Shown here in pieces: positions 7,193 to 13,601 of a stretch of DNA of 13,601 bases; position 1 is the first letter of the stretch; the number at the start of each line of letters is the position of its first letter. The translations under genes and the position numbers were made by a program. The stretch comes from an uncultured Acidimicrobiaceae bacterium (GTDB lineage: Bacteria; Actinomycetota; Acidimicrobiia; Acidimicrobiales; UBA8592), in NCBI GenBank assembly GCA_913031515.1, contig CAJWET010000030.1:1-13601 (forward strand), given 5' to 3'. Below the pieces are notes generated by a model, which was not told the origin of the DNA, ran no database searches, and worked only from the letters and a program-made list of their open reading frames with translations.

Positions 7193-9891
7193 GCGTCAAG
7201 AACATTAAGTTTCGCTGCTCGTCGAGCAGGGAAGTATGCGGCAAGTGAGCCAGCCACGCCAGCAATCAAGAGATTCCGGAAAATATTCCCCCATGGAATA
7301 GCTAGATCAGACACAAAATCATCGGGAATAATTTGTACGCAAGCCATCCCGAAAATTAGTCCCAGCCCTACGCCGAGAACCCCTCCGAAGAGGGCTACGA
7401 GAATACCTTCAACGCGTACCGTCCGTTTGATCTGTTTTCGTGTCGCACCGACCGCTCTTGTCAGCCCGATTTCTCGTGTGCGTTCAAAAACGGATAAGGC
7501 TAGGGTGATCGCTACTCCCAGAACAGCTAAGACCACTGATATGAACAATAGGACATTAATGACCGTTAACGTCCGGTTAATTTGGTCTTGGGTTTGTTCT
7601 GCGAGTTCCTCTTTCGTTTGAGCTTCTATTTGTTCGTAATCTTCGATCACAGTTTCTATAGCCTCTCTCGCTTCTTGTTCGCCGACCCCGTCTATTACTA
7701 ATACCCCGACAAAATCATCGGCTTGGGGAACCAACTTCGCGTTTGACGTGTACACGCCTGAATCGATCAGCCACCCTGAATCAATAACTGATTTTGATGT
7801 AAAGATGCCGGCGACGTTGAGTGCTTTTCGACTCTGGTCAACGAATTCAACTTCGAGGGTGGAGCCGACAACGACTCCGTATTTTTCAGCTTCATCTTCA
7901 TGAAGGTAGACGGCGTTGTTCCCCAACAAGGATTCGTCAACGTCGGTAATTCCTATATTGAAATATTTTGGTACAGATGCGAGATCTGTTGAATACACCC
8001 TTTTTGTTTTCTGGTCGGTAACTGTTCGTAGCCCTTCATTGGAATATTGCATTGCGAGAACTTCTTCTACTTCGGGGAGAGCAGCAATTTCTGCAGTAAC
8101 CGTCGGGCTGAACCCTATAGGTTGAGGCCCAAGGTTCTCACCCTGCACCAACCAATCAGATATCACATCTTCCTCTAGGATTTCGCTTACTGTTGCTTTC
8201 AGCGATTCGGAGATTACGGATACCGTGGCCACGAGAGCTAAACCGATCATCAATGCAGATGCGGCGGTAGCGGTTCGTTCAGGGCTCCGACCGGCATTTC
8301 TTCGAGCCATTTTGCTTGGAACCCCGAGCTTTGCAGTTGGGAAACCTAAGAAATGAGTTACTTTCCCAGCGAAGAGTGGGCTAAGGAGGTTTATGCCAAG
8401 GAAAGAATTGAGCGCAGCAGCTCCCAGAAGCGCCATAAGCATAGATGTAGAGAGGTCTGCGGTTAGGGCCGCTATAAGTAAACCCATCCCGAGGGACAGG
8501 AAGGAAAATTTTCCGGCTAAGCTGCTGATTCTAGATAACCCGAGGTAGAGGAAAATACCCGCTAGTACTCCCATCGGTATCATGACAAGCCATTGATCAA
8601 GGACAAATCCGAAGATGATTATGAATACTCCAAGAGCTGTCAATACGGATCCCAGAAGGATGTTCCGTGGAGTTGAATAGGTTGTAGAGACACCGCTTCG
8701 AAGGGCGGCCATAGGTGAGATCGAACGAGCCCGCAGAGCTGGCCATACAGCTGCAGCCATGGTGATCCCAATACCGAGAATGGCACCGACGATAATCGTC
8801 GTCGGTCGAAGGGGAAGAGAATTCTCGTCAGGACCGAAGTTCAAAGCGGCTAAGAGTTCCTGTAGGCCGAACGCTATTGGAAACCCAAGGGCTATACCAG
8901 TCACCGTCGCAAAAACGCCTACACAAAAAGCTTCAGTAATAATTGAATTCGTTATTTGTTTTCCTGTCGCACCGAGGGCGCGCAAGAGGCCAATTTCTTG
9001 GATTCTTTGCCCGACGATAATTGAAAAAACGTTGTAGATGATGAACGCGGCAACAAATAGGATCACAAAGGCGAAGACCAAGAGGATCGTGCGGAAAATA
9101 TTTATAAATTCGTTAAAAGTATCCGCTTGTTCTGCAACGAGATCGCTTCTTGTCAAGACTTCAAGCCCGTCTGGAAGAATAGCTTCGATGTTCGCTACCG
9201 CATCATCTTCACCATACGTTGTATCGATGGTAAGCGTAATATCGTCGAATCCGATGCCACTATTGAATAACTCCACTGCGGAGGAAGTGTCCATCGCGAC
9301 CAATTTCGCCCCAATAGAAGCGTTTTCGTCCGGATTGGCGAAATAGAAAGTGCCGGTCATAGTCAGGTTCCGTAAACCCTGGGGTGTTTGAAGGTCGTAT
9401 TGTTGCCCGACAAGAAAGTTTCCATCGGCAGCGGTGTCAACGTCGATAACGAATTCAGTTATGGAAGCCGGTGGTCGGCCTTCTGCGACATAGAGACGTG
9501 GGGTGGGTGAACTATCTTCCCAGTTGATTCCTATGTTCGGCCCTCGAGTGGCTAAGGCTGCGGAACCGTCAGCTTTATTTGGAACAATTCCGAATTCGAT
9601 AACCCGAGGTTGGACGGCGATCACACCTTGGACATCGGATAGTTTTTCCGGAAGGTTTAAATCTATGGGGGCTGCATTTAGGCGGTTACCGAAAGGTATT
9701 TCAGATCTGACGGCTAGGTCGTATCCGGATTCAATGTCGTCACTTAGCTCCCCGAAGGTTTCTCGGAGGCTGTCGGTGAAAACGAAAACTGCAGTGGTTA
9801 ATGCAACACCTATGAGAATCGCAAGCGATGTTAACAGAAAGCGTCCTGGCTTCGCATAGGCGTTCTTTAGAGCGAGTTTGAATAGGGCCAT
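7177..9891 (-). CDS. ABC transporter permease, duplicated FtsX/MacB-type
   Basis: This is the membrane subunit of a type VII (MacB/LolCDE-like) ABC system, which uses ATP hydrolysis in the cytoplasm to move or extract molecules on the outer side of the membrane. The start chosen is the ATG at 9891 (MALFKLALKN, about 904 residues), 10 bases after the ATPase stop; a longer reading to 9978 would only overlap the ATPase gene. Order: TM1 (about 18-38), extracytoplasmic MacB-type domain, first FtsX domain with TMs and the loop RIQEIGLLRALGATGKQI, a central block of membrane segments, a second TM plus extracytoplasmic domain (after KMARRNAGRSPERTATAA), and a second FtsX domain with the loop RTREIGLTRAVGATRKQIK. 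The two ATPase-contacting loops are near copies, showing an internal duplication. The substrate (lipoprotein, peptide or drug) cannot be told from the sequence. Confidence 0.9.
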   Translation of the reverse strand: MALFKLALKNAYAKPGRFLLTSLAILIGVALTTAVFVFTDSLRETFGELSDDIESGYDLAVRSEIPFGNRLNAAPIDLNLPEKLSDVQGVIAVQPRVIEFGIVPNKADGSAALATRGPNIGINWEDSSPTPRLYVAEGRPPASITEFVIDVDTAADGNFLVGQQYDLQTPQGLRNLTMTGTFYFANPDENASIGAKLVAMDTSSAVELFNSGIGFDDITLTIDTTYGEDDAVANIEAILPDGLEVLTRSDLVAEQADTFNEFINIFRTILLVFAFVILFVAAFIIYNVFSIIVGQRIQEIGLLRALGATGKQITNSIITEAFCVGVFATVTGIALGFPIAFGLQELLAALNFGPDENSLPLRPTTIIVGAILGIGITMAAAVWPALRARSISPMAALRSGVSTTYSTPRNILLGSVLTALGVFIIIFGFVLDQWLVMIPMGVLAGIFLYLGLSRISSLAGKFSFLSLGMGLLIAALTADLSTSMLMALLGAAALNSFLGINLLSPLFAGKVTHFLGFPTAKLGVPSKMARRNAGRSPERTATAASALMIGLALVATVSVISESLKATVSEILEEDVISDWLVQGENLGPQPIGFSPTVTAEIAALPEVEEVLAMQYSNEGLRTVTDQKTKRVYSTDLASVPKYFNIGITDVDESLLGNNAVYLHEDEAEKYGVVVGSTLEVEFVDQSRKALNVAGIFTSKSVIDSGWLIDSGVYTSNAKLVPQADDFVGVLVIDGVGEQEAREAIETVIEDYEQIEAQTKEELAEQTQDQINRTLTVINVLLFISVVLAVLGVAITLALSVFERTREIGLTRAVGATRKQIKRTVRVEGILVALFGGVLGVGLGLIFGMACVQIIPDDFVSDLAIPWGNIFRNLLIAGVAGSLAAYFPARRAAKLNVLDAINHE

Positions 9892-9901
9892 GAACGTACT
9901 T

Positions 9902-10651
9902 TTAGTTCCCGATGCTGCGCATTTGATCGAGGACACTGTCTGCAGTCGGATTGACCAATTCGCCAACCACTTGCCCATCTTCGAGAAAAATAACTCGGTC
10001 TGAAAAACTTGCTGCTATAGGGTCATGGGTAACCATGACTATCGTCTGTTGGAGTTCTTTTGTCGCAAGTTGCATGAATTCGAGAATCTCATTTCCTGTT
10101 TTTGAATCCAGATTTCCCGTAGGTTCATCAGCAAAAATTATTTCAGGTTTACTTGCCAACGCTCGAGAAACCGCAACTCGTTGTTGCTGCCCTCCAGAAA
10201 GTTCATTTGGCCGGTGGTTTACTCGATCCTTTAGGCTGACAACTTCGACGATTTGGTCAACCCAAGATGCGTCAGGTTTTTTTCCCGCCAAGTCCACGGG
10301 CAGGGTGATGTTTTCAATAGCGTTCAGAGTGGGGACTAGGTTGTACGCCTGAAAAATGAATCCGATTTTTGAACGCCGTAATAAAGTCAGTTCACGTTCA
10401 TTAAGTTCTGTGAGGTCGGTCTCTCCGATATAGACTTTTCCGCTCGTCAGGTCATCCAATCCGGCTAGGCAGTGCATGAGCGTAGATTTCCCAGATCCCG
10501 ATGATCCCATGATGGCGGTAAATTTCTCTCTTGGGAAAGCAACGTCGATGTTATTTAAGGCACGGACTTCGGTTTCTCCGGATCCGTAAATCTTTGTTGC
10601 ACCTGAACTTCGTGCAGCAGCTGACTCAAAGTGGTCGGTCAAGTCATCCAT
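9902..10651 (-). CDS. ABC transporter ATP-binding protein (LolD/MacB type)
   Basis: This cytoplasmic ATPase drives the FtsX-type permease encoded just downstream. The 249-residue protein contains Walker A GSSGSGKST (about 49-57), the Q-loop within IFQAYNLVPTLNAIENI, the ABC signature LSGGQQQR, Walker B IIFADEPTGNLDS and the switch histidine in TIVMVTHDP. The DEPTGNLDS form and the VRALNNID start are typical of the MacB/LolD/FtsE group. An AGGAGA ribosome binding site at 10666-10661 supports ATG 10651. It lies 44 bases after the anchored protein gene and 10 bases before the permease, so the three are probably one transcript. The ATPase assignment is firm; the transported substrate is unknown. 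Confidence 0.95.
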   Translation of the reverse strand: MDDLTDHFESAAARSSGATKIYGSGETEVRALNNIDVAFPREKFTAIMGSSGSGKSTLMHCLAGLDDLTSGKVYIGETDLTELNERELTLLRRSKIGFIFQAYNLVPTLNAIENITLPVDLAGKKPDASWVDQIVEVVSLKDRVNHRPNELSGGQQQRVAVSRALASKPEIIFADEPTGNLDSKTGNEILEFMQLATKELQQTIVMVTHDPIAASFSDRVIFLEDGQVVGELVNPTADSVLDQMRSIGN

Positions 10652-10660
10652 AGGTCTAAT

Positions 10661-10666
10661 TCTCCT
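10661..10666 (-). promoter_or_regulatory. Shine-Dalgarno of the ABC ATPase gene
   Basis: AGGAGA on the minus strand, 9 bases before ATG 10651, in the 44-base gap after the upstream gene. This supports the chosen start and independent ribosome entry within a shared mRNA. Confidence 0.7.
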
Positions 10667-10695
10667 GGCGTTTTTTGAACTCTTATTGTCTCAGC

Positions 10696-11259
10696 TTAAA
10701 CCCGACGGAGGCGAATAATGCGATCAAGATCTTGTGGGAATTGACGTAATCTTTGGAACCACATTTCCCGGTACTCCCCGTATAAGGAACGCTGCTGGTT
10801 CGACAGGTCGGTATCACCACGGACATATGCATGCAAGCTTGCAGAGAGTGTAGCGAGGAATGCAGAAAGCTCAGCACCCATCTCAGGCGACGGGTGTTCC
10901 GAGGCGGCCATTTGACATTGAGTAGCTTCCATGGCTTCGAGGATGTTCAATCCCTTCATTTCCTCGGAGGTTTTTCCTTCATCGATGGATCCGATAAAAC
11001 CGTCTGCAAATTCAATGAAGTCCAAGACGGTGCTTTCAAATGTTTCATGCCATGATTCGAGACCCTGATCGATACTTACTCGAGGAGACTCCGCAAATAG
11101 AGATTCAGAATTTCCCCCTTTCCCCTGCTGGGTGGATTTGATTTCTGGGATCGAAAAAGATTTGGGTGGAGGTATTGAACGGGTCCTCAGATACACGAAC
11201 ACAATTATGACAAGGCAGCCGGCGCAAACCAGAAGAGGGAGTAAAAGGTCATTGGACAT
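10696..11259 (-). CDS. Unknown membrane-anchored protein upstream of an ABC transporter
   Basis: I do not recognise this 187-residue protein. Residues about 5-24 (LLLPLLVCAGCLVIIVFVYL) form one strong membrane segment, followed by RTR, which suggests an N-in anchor or an uncleaved signal rather than secretion. There are two Cys in the segment but no clear lipobox with a charged N-region. Residues 28-65 are Pro/Ser/Lys/Gln-rich and probably a flexible linker. Residues about 68-187 look like an all-helical domain rich in Glu, Ala and Met, with Trp at 70 and 168, ending in an Arg-rich RLRQFPQDLDRIIRLRRV. The gene leads an apparent operon with the ABC ATPase and permease, so an accessory role is possible but inferred only from position. 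No ribosome binding site is visible at ATG 11259; TAAAAT lies 9 bases upstream. Confidence 0.75.
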   Translation of the reverse strand: MSNDLLLPLLVCAGCLVIIVFVYLRTRSIPPPKSFSIPEIKSTQQGKGGNSESLFAESPRVSIDQGLESWHETFESTVLDFIEFADGFIGSIDEGKTSEEMKGLNILEAMEATQCQMAASEHPSPEMGAELSAFLATLSASLHAYVRGDTDLSNQQRSLYGEYREMWFQRLRQFPQDLDRIIRLRRV

Positions 11260-11268
11260 GAGAACTGA

Positions 11269-11274
11269 ATTTTA
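11269..11274 (-). promoter_or_regulatory. -10-like hexamer TAAAAT before the anchored-protein / ABC operon
   Basis: TAAAAT on the minus strand matches five of six bases of the -10 consensus. Nine bases separate it from ATG 11259, so the mRNA leader would be only a few bases long. The -35 region is weak. This is the best promoter candidate for the three-gene unit. Confidence 0.4.
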
Positions 11275-11388
11275 GCCTAGGGGAAAATTGACTTAAAGAA
11301 ATTTTAAACTTTCAGTTTTTTCTAGTAATGGTTGGCTTAGGTCCTGATTGTGTGTACTGTGACGGATGACACATCTTTTTACTCCAGA

Positions 11389-11420
11389 GTGGCTGATTCG
11401 ACCGGGGGGCAATCAGCCAC
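11389..11420. repeat. Perfect 10-bp inverted repeat (hairpin 1) with G6 loop
   Basis: GTGGCTGATT (11389-11398) and AATCAGCCAC (11411-11420) are exact complements around a 12-base loop containing six G (11404-11409). The 3' arm can instead pair as AGCCACC (11415-11421) with GGTGGCT (11434-11440), so two folds exclude each other. There is no T tract on either side, so it is not a standard intrinsic terminator. It lies in the 239-base non-coding region between the zinc-ribbon gene and the ABC operon. Confidence 0.75.
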
Positions 11421-11443
11421 CTTGGGGTTACAGGGTGGCTCAA

Positions 11444-11477
11444 CAGTCGATGATCATGGGGGTTTGATCATCGACTG
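11444..11477. repeat. Perfect 13-bp inverted repeat (hairpin 2) with G5 loop
   Basis: CAGTCGATGATCA (11444-11456) and TGATCATCGACTG (11465-11477) are exact complements around the 8-base loop TGGGGGTT. It lies 21 bases beyond the zinc-ribbon stop on the minus strand. This is a very stable stem and could end or protect the zinc-ribbon transcript, bind a protein, or be part of a small RNA. No U tract follows on either strand. Confidence 0.8.
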
Positions 11478-11498
11478 GCCGCCTGTGCCTTAGCTGGA

Positions 11499-11672
11499 TC
11501 AAGAAACGACTTTGATTTGGGCCGGTGGTGCTTCCATTGTTTCGATGCTTCCACAATTCCAGCAAGAGTCACCGGGTTTCCCTTTCCACGTCACGTCGCA
11601 AGACTGGCAAGTTACGGTGAGTCTTGTAGGACGGATTCGTCGAATTTTTCCCGTTCGTCTTTTTCCAACCAC
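11499..11672 (-). CDS. Small zinc-ribbon protein
   Basis: This short basic protein has one treble-clef/zinc-ribbon type site: CQSC then CWNC, a CX2C-X11-CX2C arrangement (CQSCDVTWKGKPGDSCWNCG, exactly 20 residues), preceded by an Arg/Lys-rich stretch (GKRRTGKIRRIRPTRL) that could contact nucleic acid. Four Cys would bind one zinc ion. No other domain is visible and the function is unknown. The GTG at 11672 gives 57 residues; a TACAGT hexamer lies 6 bases before it, which fits a leaderless start. The frame is also open to a TTG at 11756 (85 residues), but that start would leave only 14 bases to the divergent cyclophilin gene and adds a stretch with no recognisable features. The gene is real on the basis of the Cys pattern; the start is uncertain. 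Confidence 0.65.
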   Translation of the reverse strand: MVGKRRTGKIRRIRPTRLTVTCQSCDVTWKGKPGDSCWNCGSIETMEAPPAQIKVVS

Positions 11673-11723
11673 ATTAGGACTGTAGGTTCTCTCACCTTGT
11701 GGTCCGGTGATGGTCTCCAGAAA

Positions 11724-11729
11724 TATAAA
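11724..11729 (+). promoter_or_regulatory. -10-like TATAAA upstream of the cyclophilin gene
   Basis: TATAAA lies 41 bases before ATG 11771, between the divergent zinc-ribbon and cyclophilin genes. No -35 at the right spacing is visible, so this is a weak candidate. Confidence 0.25.
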
Positions 11730-11770
11730 TGCTAAGGTATGCCCCCATATCCCCAAGGAAAGGTAAATTT

Positions 11771-12340
11771 ATGAGTACCCCTGAGTGCCCAGCAGAAGAT
11801 GGTTCGAGCCCGAGACAAACGTCGTTCAGTGGCCCTCCTCCGATGTGTATTGACCCATCTAAGGCTTACACGGCAACGATGCAGACTTCTTTGGGATCAA
11901 TGGTTATTCACCTTGATGCAGTTGGAGCACCGAACACGGTCAACAATTTTGTTTTTTTAGCTAGATACCACTATTACGATAGTCTTATTTTTCACAGGAT
12001 TATCAATGGTTTTATGTGTCAAGGAGGGTGTCCGGAAGGTTCAGGGAGTGGTGGCCCGGGATACCGGTTTGCTGACGAACTACCCGCTCCAGGCCGTTAT
12101 GAGATTGGTTCGATCGCTATGGCGAATGCGGGGCCAGATACAAACGGCAGCCAGTTCTTCATCGTCCACGGGGCCGACGTGGGCCTGCCCCCCAACTACA
12201 CGATCTTCGGGAACCTGACCGGCGGCGAAGATGTGCTGGACGCCATCGCCAACTCTCCCGTGACCACCGGCAGAAGCGGAGAGCCCTCCACACCGACTAC
12301 ACCTCTGGAGATAACCGACATAGAGATTCAGGAGTCGTAA
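11771..12340 (+). CDS. Cyclophilin-type peptidyl-prolyl cis-trans isomerase
   Basis: Cyclophilins speed cis-trans isomerisation of X-Pro bonds during protein folding. No signal peptide or membrane segment is seen, so this one is probably cytoplasmic. Of 189 residues, 1-33 form a Pro/Ser-rich lead and about 35-187 the cyclophilin domain. Catalytic-site motifs are clear: IFHRIINGFMCQGG at 73-86 with Arg76, Phe81 and Gln84, and MANAGPDTNGSQFFIVHG at 117-134. The Trp of eukaryotic cyclophilin A is replaced in LPPNYTIFG, as is common in bacteria. The start is ATG 11771 with AAAGG 7 bases upstream; an upstream ATG at 11729 adds nothing recognisable. By hand count 52 of the first 124 codons end in G or C, but 53 of the last 65 do, with the first 28 after codon 124 all G/C-ending. 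The switch sits in the NGSQFF motif. Confidence 0.95.
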   Translation: MSTPECPAEDGSSPRQTSFSGPPPMCIDPSKAYTATMQTSLGSMVIHLDAVGAPNTVNNFVFLARYHYYDSLIFHRIINGFMCQGGCPEGSGSGGPGYRFADELPAPGRYEIGSIAMANAGPDTNGSQFFIVHGADVGLPPNYTIFGNLTGGEDVLDAIANSPVTTGRSGEPSTPTTPLEITDIEIQES

Positions 12341-12355
12341 AAAGCTGGGAAGGTC

Positions 12356-12378
12356 GGTACGAGGCTAAGGTCCGTACC
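12356..12378. repeat. Short inverted repeat between the cyclophilin and MFS genes
   Basis: GGTACG (12356-12361) and CGTACC (12373-12378) are exact complements around an 11-base loop, in the 52-base gap between two convergent genes. Six A follow on the plus strand. The stem is short, so a terminator role for either gene is only a possibility. Confidence 0.3.
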
Positions 12379-12392
12379 AAAAAAGGAACTAA

Positions 12393-13601
12393 CTAATCGG
12401 CGCTTTGGTCCACCGGGGTGGGCTGGAGCGTCGATTTCTGTTCCGGCCGTTTGGCCAGGATGAAACATGCGGCCCCGGCCATGTTGGTCAAGACCATCAC
12501 GAGGAACGCGTCGGTGTAGGTACCTTGGACATCGCGCATCCAACCGACCAACGGCGCGGCAATCAGCAACAGCACGTTCATGGGCACGGTGGAGAGGCCC
12601 AATATCTTCCCGAACGACGCAGAGCCGAAGTAGTCGCCTCGAATGGCCACGGTCAAGGGATTGCGTCCGCCGAAGCCCGCTCCGAACAGAACCGCAAAGG
12701 CGTAGAAAGAAGTCAGCGAATCAGCAAGCACCAGAACGACCACGCCCAATGCTTGTAGGGTGGTGAAGAATGCCAAAGCGATCCTGATGGGAATCCGGCC
12801 GCCGACATAACCCCCAACCAACTGGAACCCCATGGCCACAGCGGTGTAAACGGAGACCACGAAGGCCGCATCTTGCAACTCGTGGCCCTTATCCACCATC
12901 AAGAGCCCCAGATGGGCCATGATGGCCAAGATCACCATCGAAGTGAAACCATGGCCGAAGGCAATCAACCAGAACGCCGGGGTCCTGAGCGCTTCGCCAG
13001 TGGTGAAGTCTACCTCTTGAGGAGTGGACGGAGGCGCCTGCGTGGCCACAGCCGCGGTTTCGACAACGGTGTCAGGCTTGTCGTTGTCGGGCAGAAGCCC
13101 GTAGTCTTCAGGGTAGTTCCGGATCAGCTTGGATATGGGGAAGGCGGCCGCAACCATGAATAGGCCTAGGATGGTGGCCGTCATGCGCCAACCGATGCGA
13201 TCAAAGTCGGGGTTGATGGACCAGGCGATCACCGGCACCAGTACCAGCGCGCCCGCCCGGCTGCCCATGTTGGACCAGCCCAAAGCCATGGCCCTGCGAC
13301 GGTGGAACCACCGGTTGAGCATGGTCATCAGGGGGATCCAACTGCCCAGTCCCTGGCCCACCGCCATCAAGACATAGGCCAGATAGAACATCCACAGGTT
13401 CTGAACTTGGCCGAAAAAGATGAAGCCGCCGCCCAAGATGGTAAGCCCAATGAACACCATACGGCGGGTGCCAACTTTATCTGTGAGATAACCTTCGATG
13501 GGGCCCATCAACCCACCTTCCACTCGTGTAAAGGTGAGAGCGAGGCCCAACTGCGTCCGGTTCCAGCCGAATTGGCGCTCCAAGGCCACAGCCCAAACAC
13601 T
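12393..13601 (-). CDS. MFS transporter, monocarboxylate/oxalate-formate-like (partial)
   Basis: This secondary transporter of the plasma membrane is open at the right edge; 402 residues remain and the start with most of TM1 lies outside. The visible N-terminus (SVWAVALERQFGWNRTQLGLALTF) has the FGWNRTQ pattern typical of the monocarboxylate/oxalate-formate group, and the loop between TM2 and TM3 carries the MFS motif GYLTDKVGTRR. About eleven hydrophobic segments remain, with a long central loop (about residues 155-185) and a polar C-tail (RPEQKSTLQPTPVDQSAD). A solute such as a carboxylate is likely from family resemblance but not shown. Base and codon use are much richer in GC than the genes left of 12140. 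A GTG at 13589 is internal to the frame and is not the likely start. It is convergent with the cyclophilin gene. Confidence 0.88.
   Translation of the reverse strand, partial: SVWAVALERQFGWNRTQLGLALTFTRVEGGLMGPIEGYLTDKVGTRRMVFIGLTILGGGFIFFGQVQNLWMFYLAYVLMAVGQGLGSWIPLMTMLNRWFHRRRAMALGWSNMGSRAGALVLVPVIAWSINPDFDRIGWRMTATILGLFMVAAAFPISKLIRNYPEDYGLLPDNDKPDTVVETAAVATQAPPSTPQEVDFTTGEALRTPAFWLIAFGHGFTSMVILAIMAHLGLLMVDKGHELQDAAFVVSVYTAVAMGFQLVGGYVGGRIPIRIALAFFTTLQALGVVVLVLADSLTSFYAFAVLFGAGFGGRNPLTVAIRGDYFGSASFGKILGLSTVPMNVLLLIAAPLVGWMRDVQGTYTDAFLVMVLTNMAGAACFILAKRPEQKSTLQPTPVDQSAD

Noticed and set aside
9892..9978. 29-codon N-terminal extension of the ABC permease
   Set aside because: It overlaps the ATPase 3' end and has no family resemblance; ATG 9891 begins the usual short cytoplasmic lead before TM1.
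11389..11477. Hairpins as intrinsic terminators
   Set aside because: No T tract follows either stem on either strand; reported instead as unexplained structure.
11389..11477. Integron attC site or CRISPR-like repeat
   Set aside because: There are only two stems of unrelated sequence, with no integrase, Cas genes or regular spacing.
11729..11770. 14-codon extension of the cyclophilin
   Set aside because: ATG 11771 has a Shine-Dalgarno at proper spacing, which the extension would place inside the gene; the added residues are not conserved-looking.
12400..13400. Several plus-strand open frames of 80-117 codons opposite the MFS gene
   Set aside because: They are antisense frames in GC-rich DNA, with no recognisable motifs and low-complexity His/Arg/Gly content; the minus-strand frame is a clear MFS protein.

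Overview
The window looks like chromosomal DNA of a moderate-GC actinobacterium, possibly a marine Acidimicrobiia-type lineage. This is inferred from a HelD-type RNA-polymerase remodelling ATPase, a HemE/HemY (coproporphyrin-type) heme pair, an actinobacterial-style Lnt, a cyclophilin with an actinobacterial proline-rich N-terminal lead, and several genes that lack a Shine-Dalgarno but carry a -10-like hexamer 5-7 bases before the start. No database search was possible. No rRNA, tRNA, CRISPR array or insertion sequence was seen.

Layout. 1-455 (-): N-terminal part of a GT4 glycosyltransferase, running off the left edge. 585-1025 (+): dtd, D-aminoacyl-tRNA deacylase. 4945-1022 (-): compact run hemE -> hemY -> lnt, with an ATGA overlap between hemE and hemY and one base between hemY and lnt; the end of lnt overlaps the end of dtd by 4 bases. 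5040-7157 (+): helD, divergent from hemE, with an unusual start region. 11259-7177 (-): an apparent three-gene unit of unknown membrane-anchored protein -> ABC ATPase -> large FtsX/MacB-type permease, convergent with helD. 11260-11498: non-coding, with two strong tandem hairpins that have G-rich loops. 11499-11672 (-): small zinc-ribbon protein. 11771-12340 (+): cyclophilin-type peptidyl-prolyl isomerase. 12393-13601 (-): MFS transporter, cut by the right edge.

How the genes relate. HemE and HemY catalyse nearby steps of heme synthesis and are probably translationally coupled. Lnt, at the end of that run, would acylate lipoproteins, but its predicted catalytic Cys is Ser. The ABC ATPase and permease form one exporter or lipoprotein/peptide-handling complex with an unknown substrate. 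Its upstream anchored protein may be an accessory. HelD acts on RNA polymerase and is independent of its neighbours.

Most notable points. (1) Codon composition switches abruptly inside the cyclophilin gene, at its most conserved motif (about 12143), and stays GC-rich through the MFS gene: recombination, transfer or a chimeric assembly. (2) The helD reading frame extends about 47 codons upstream of its only ordinary start codon. It can be joined to an ATG at 5032 by a -1 shift at a U UUU UUG heptamer directly before a UAG, or by correcting a homopolymer error. (3) The hairpins at 11389-11477 include mutually exclusive pairings. (4) Lnt has a Cys-to-Ser change. No clearly new multi-gene system is evident.
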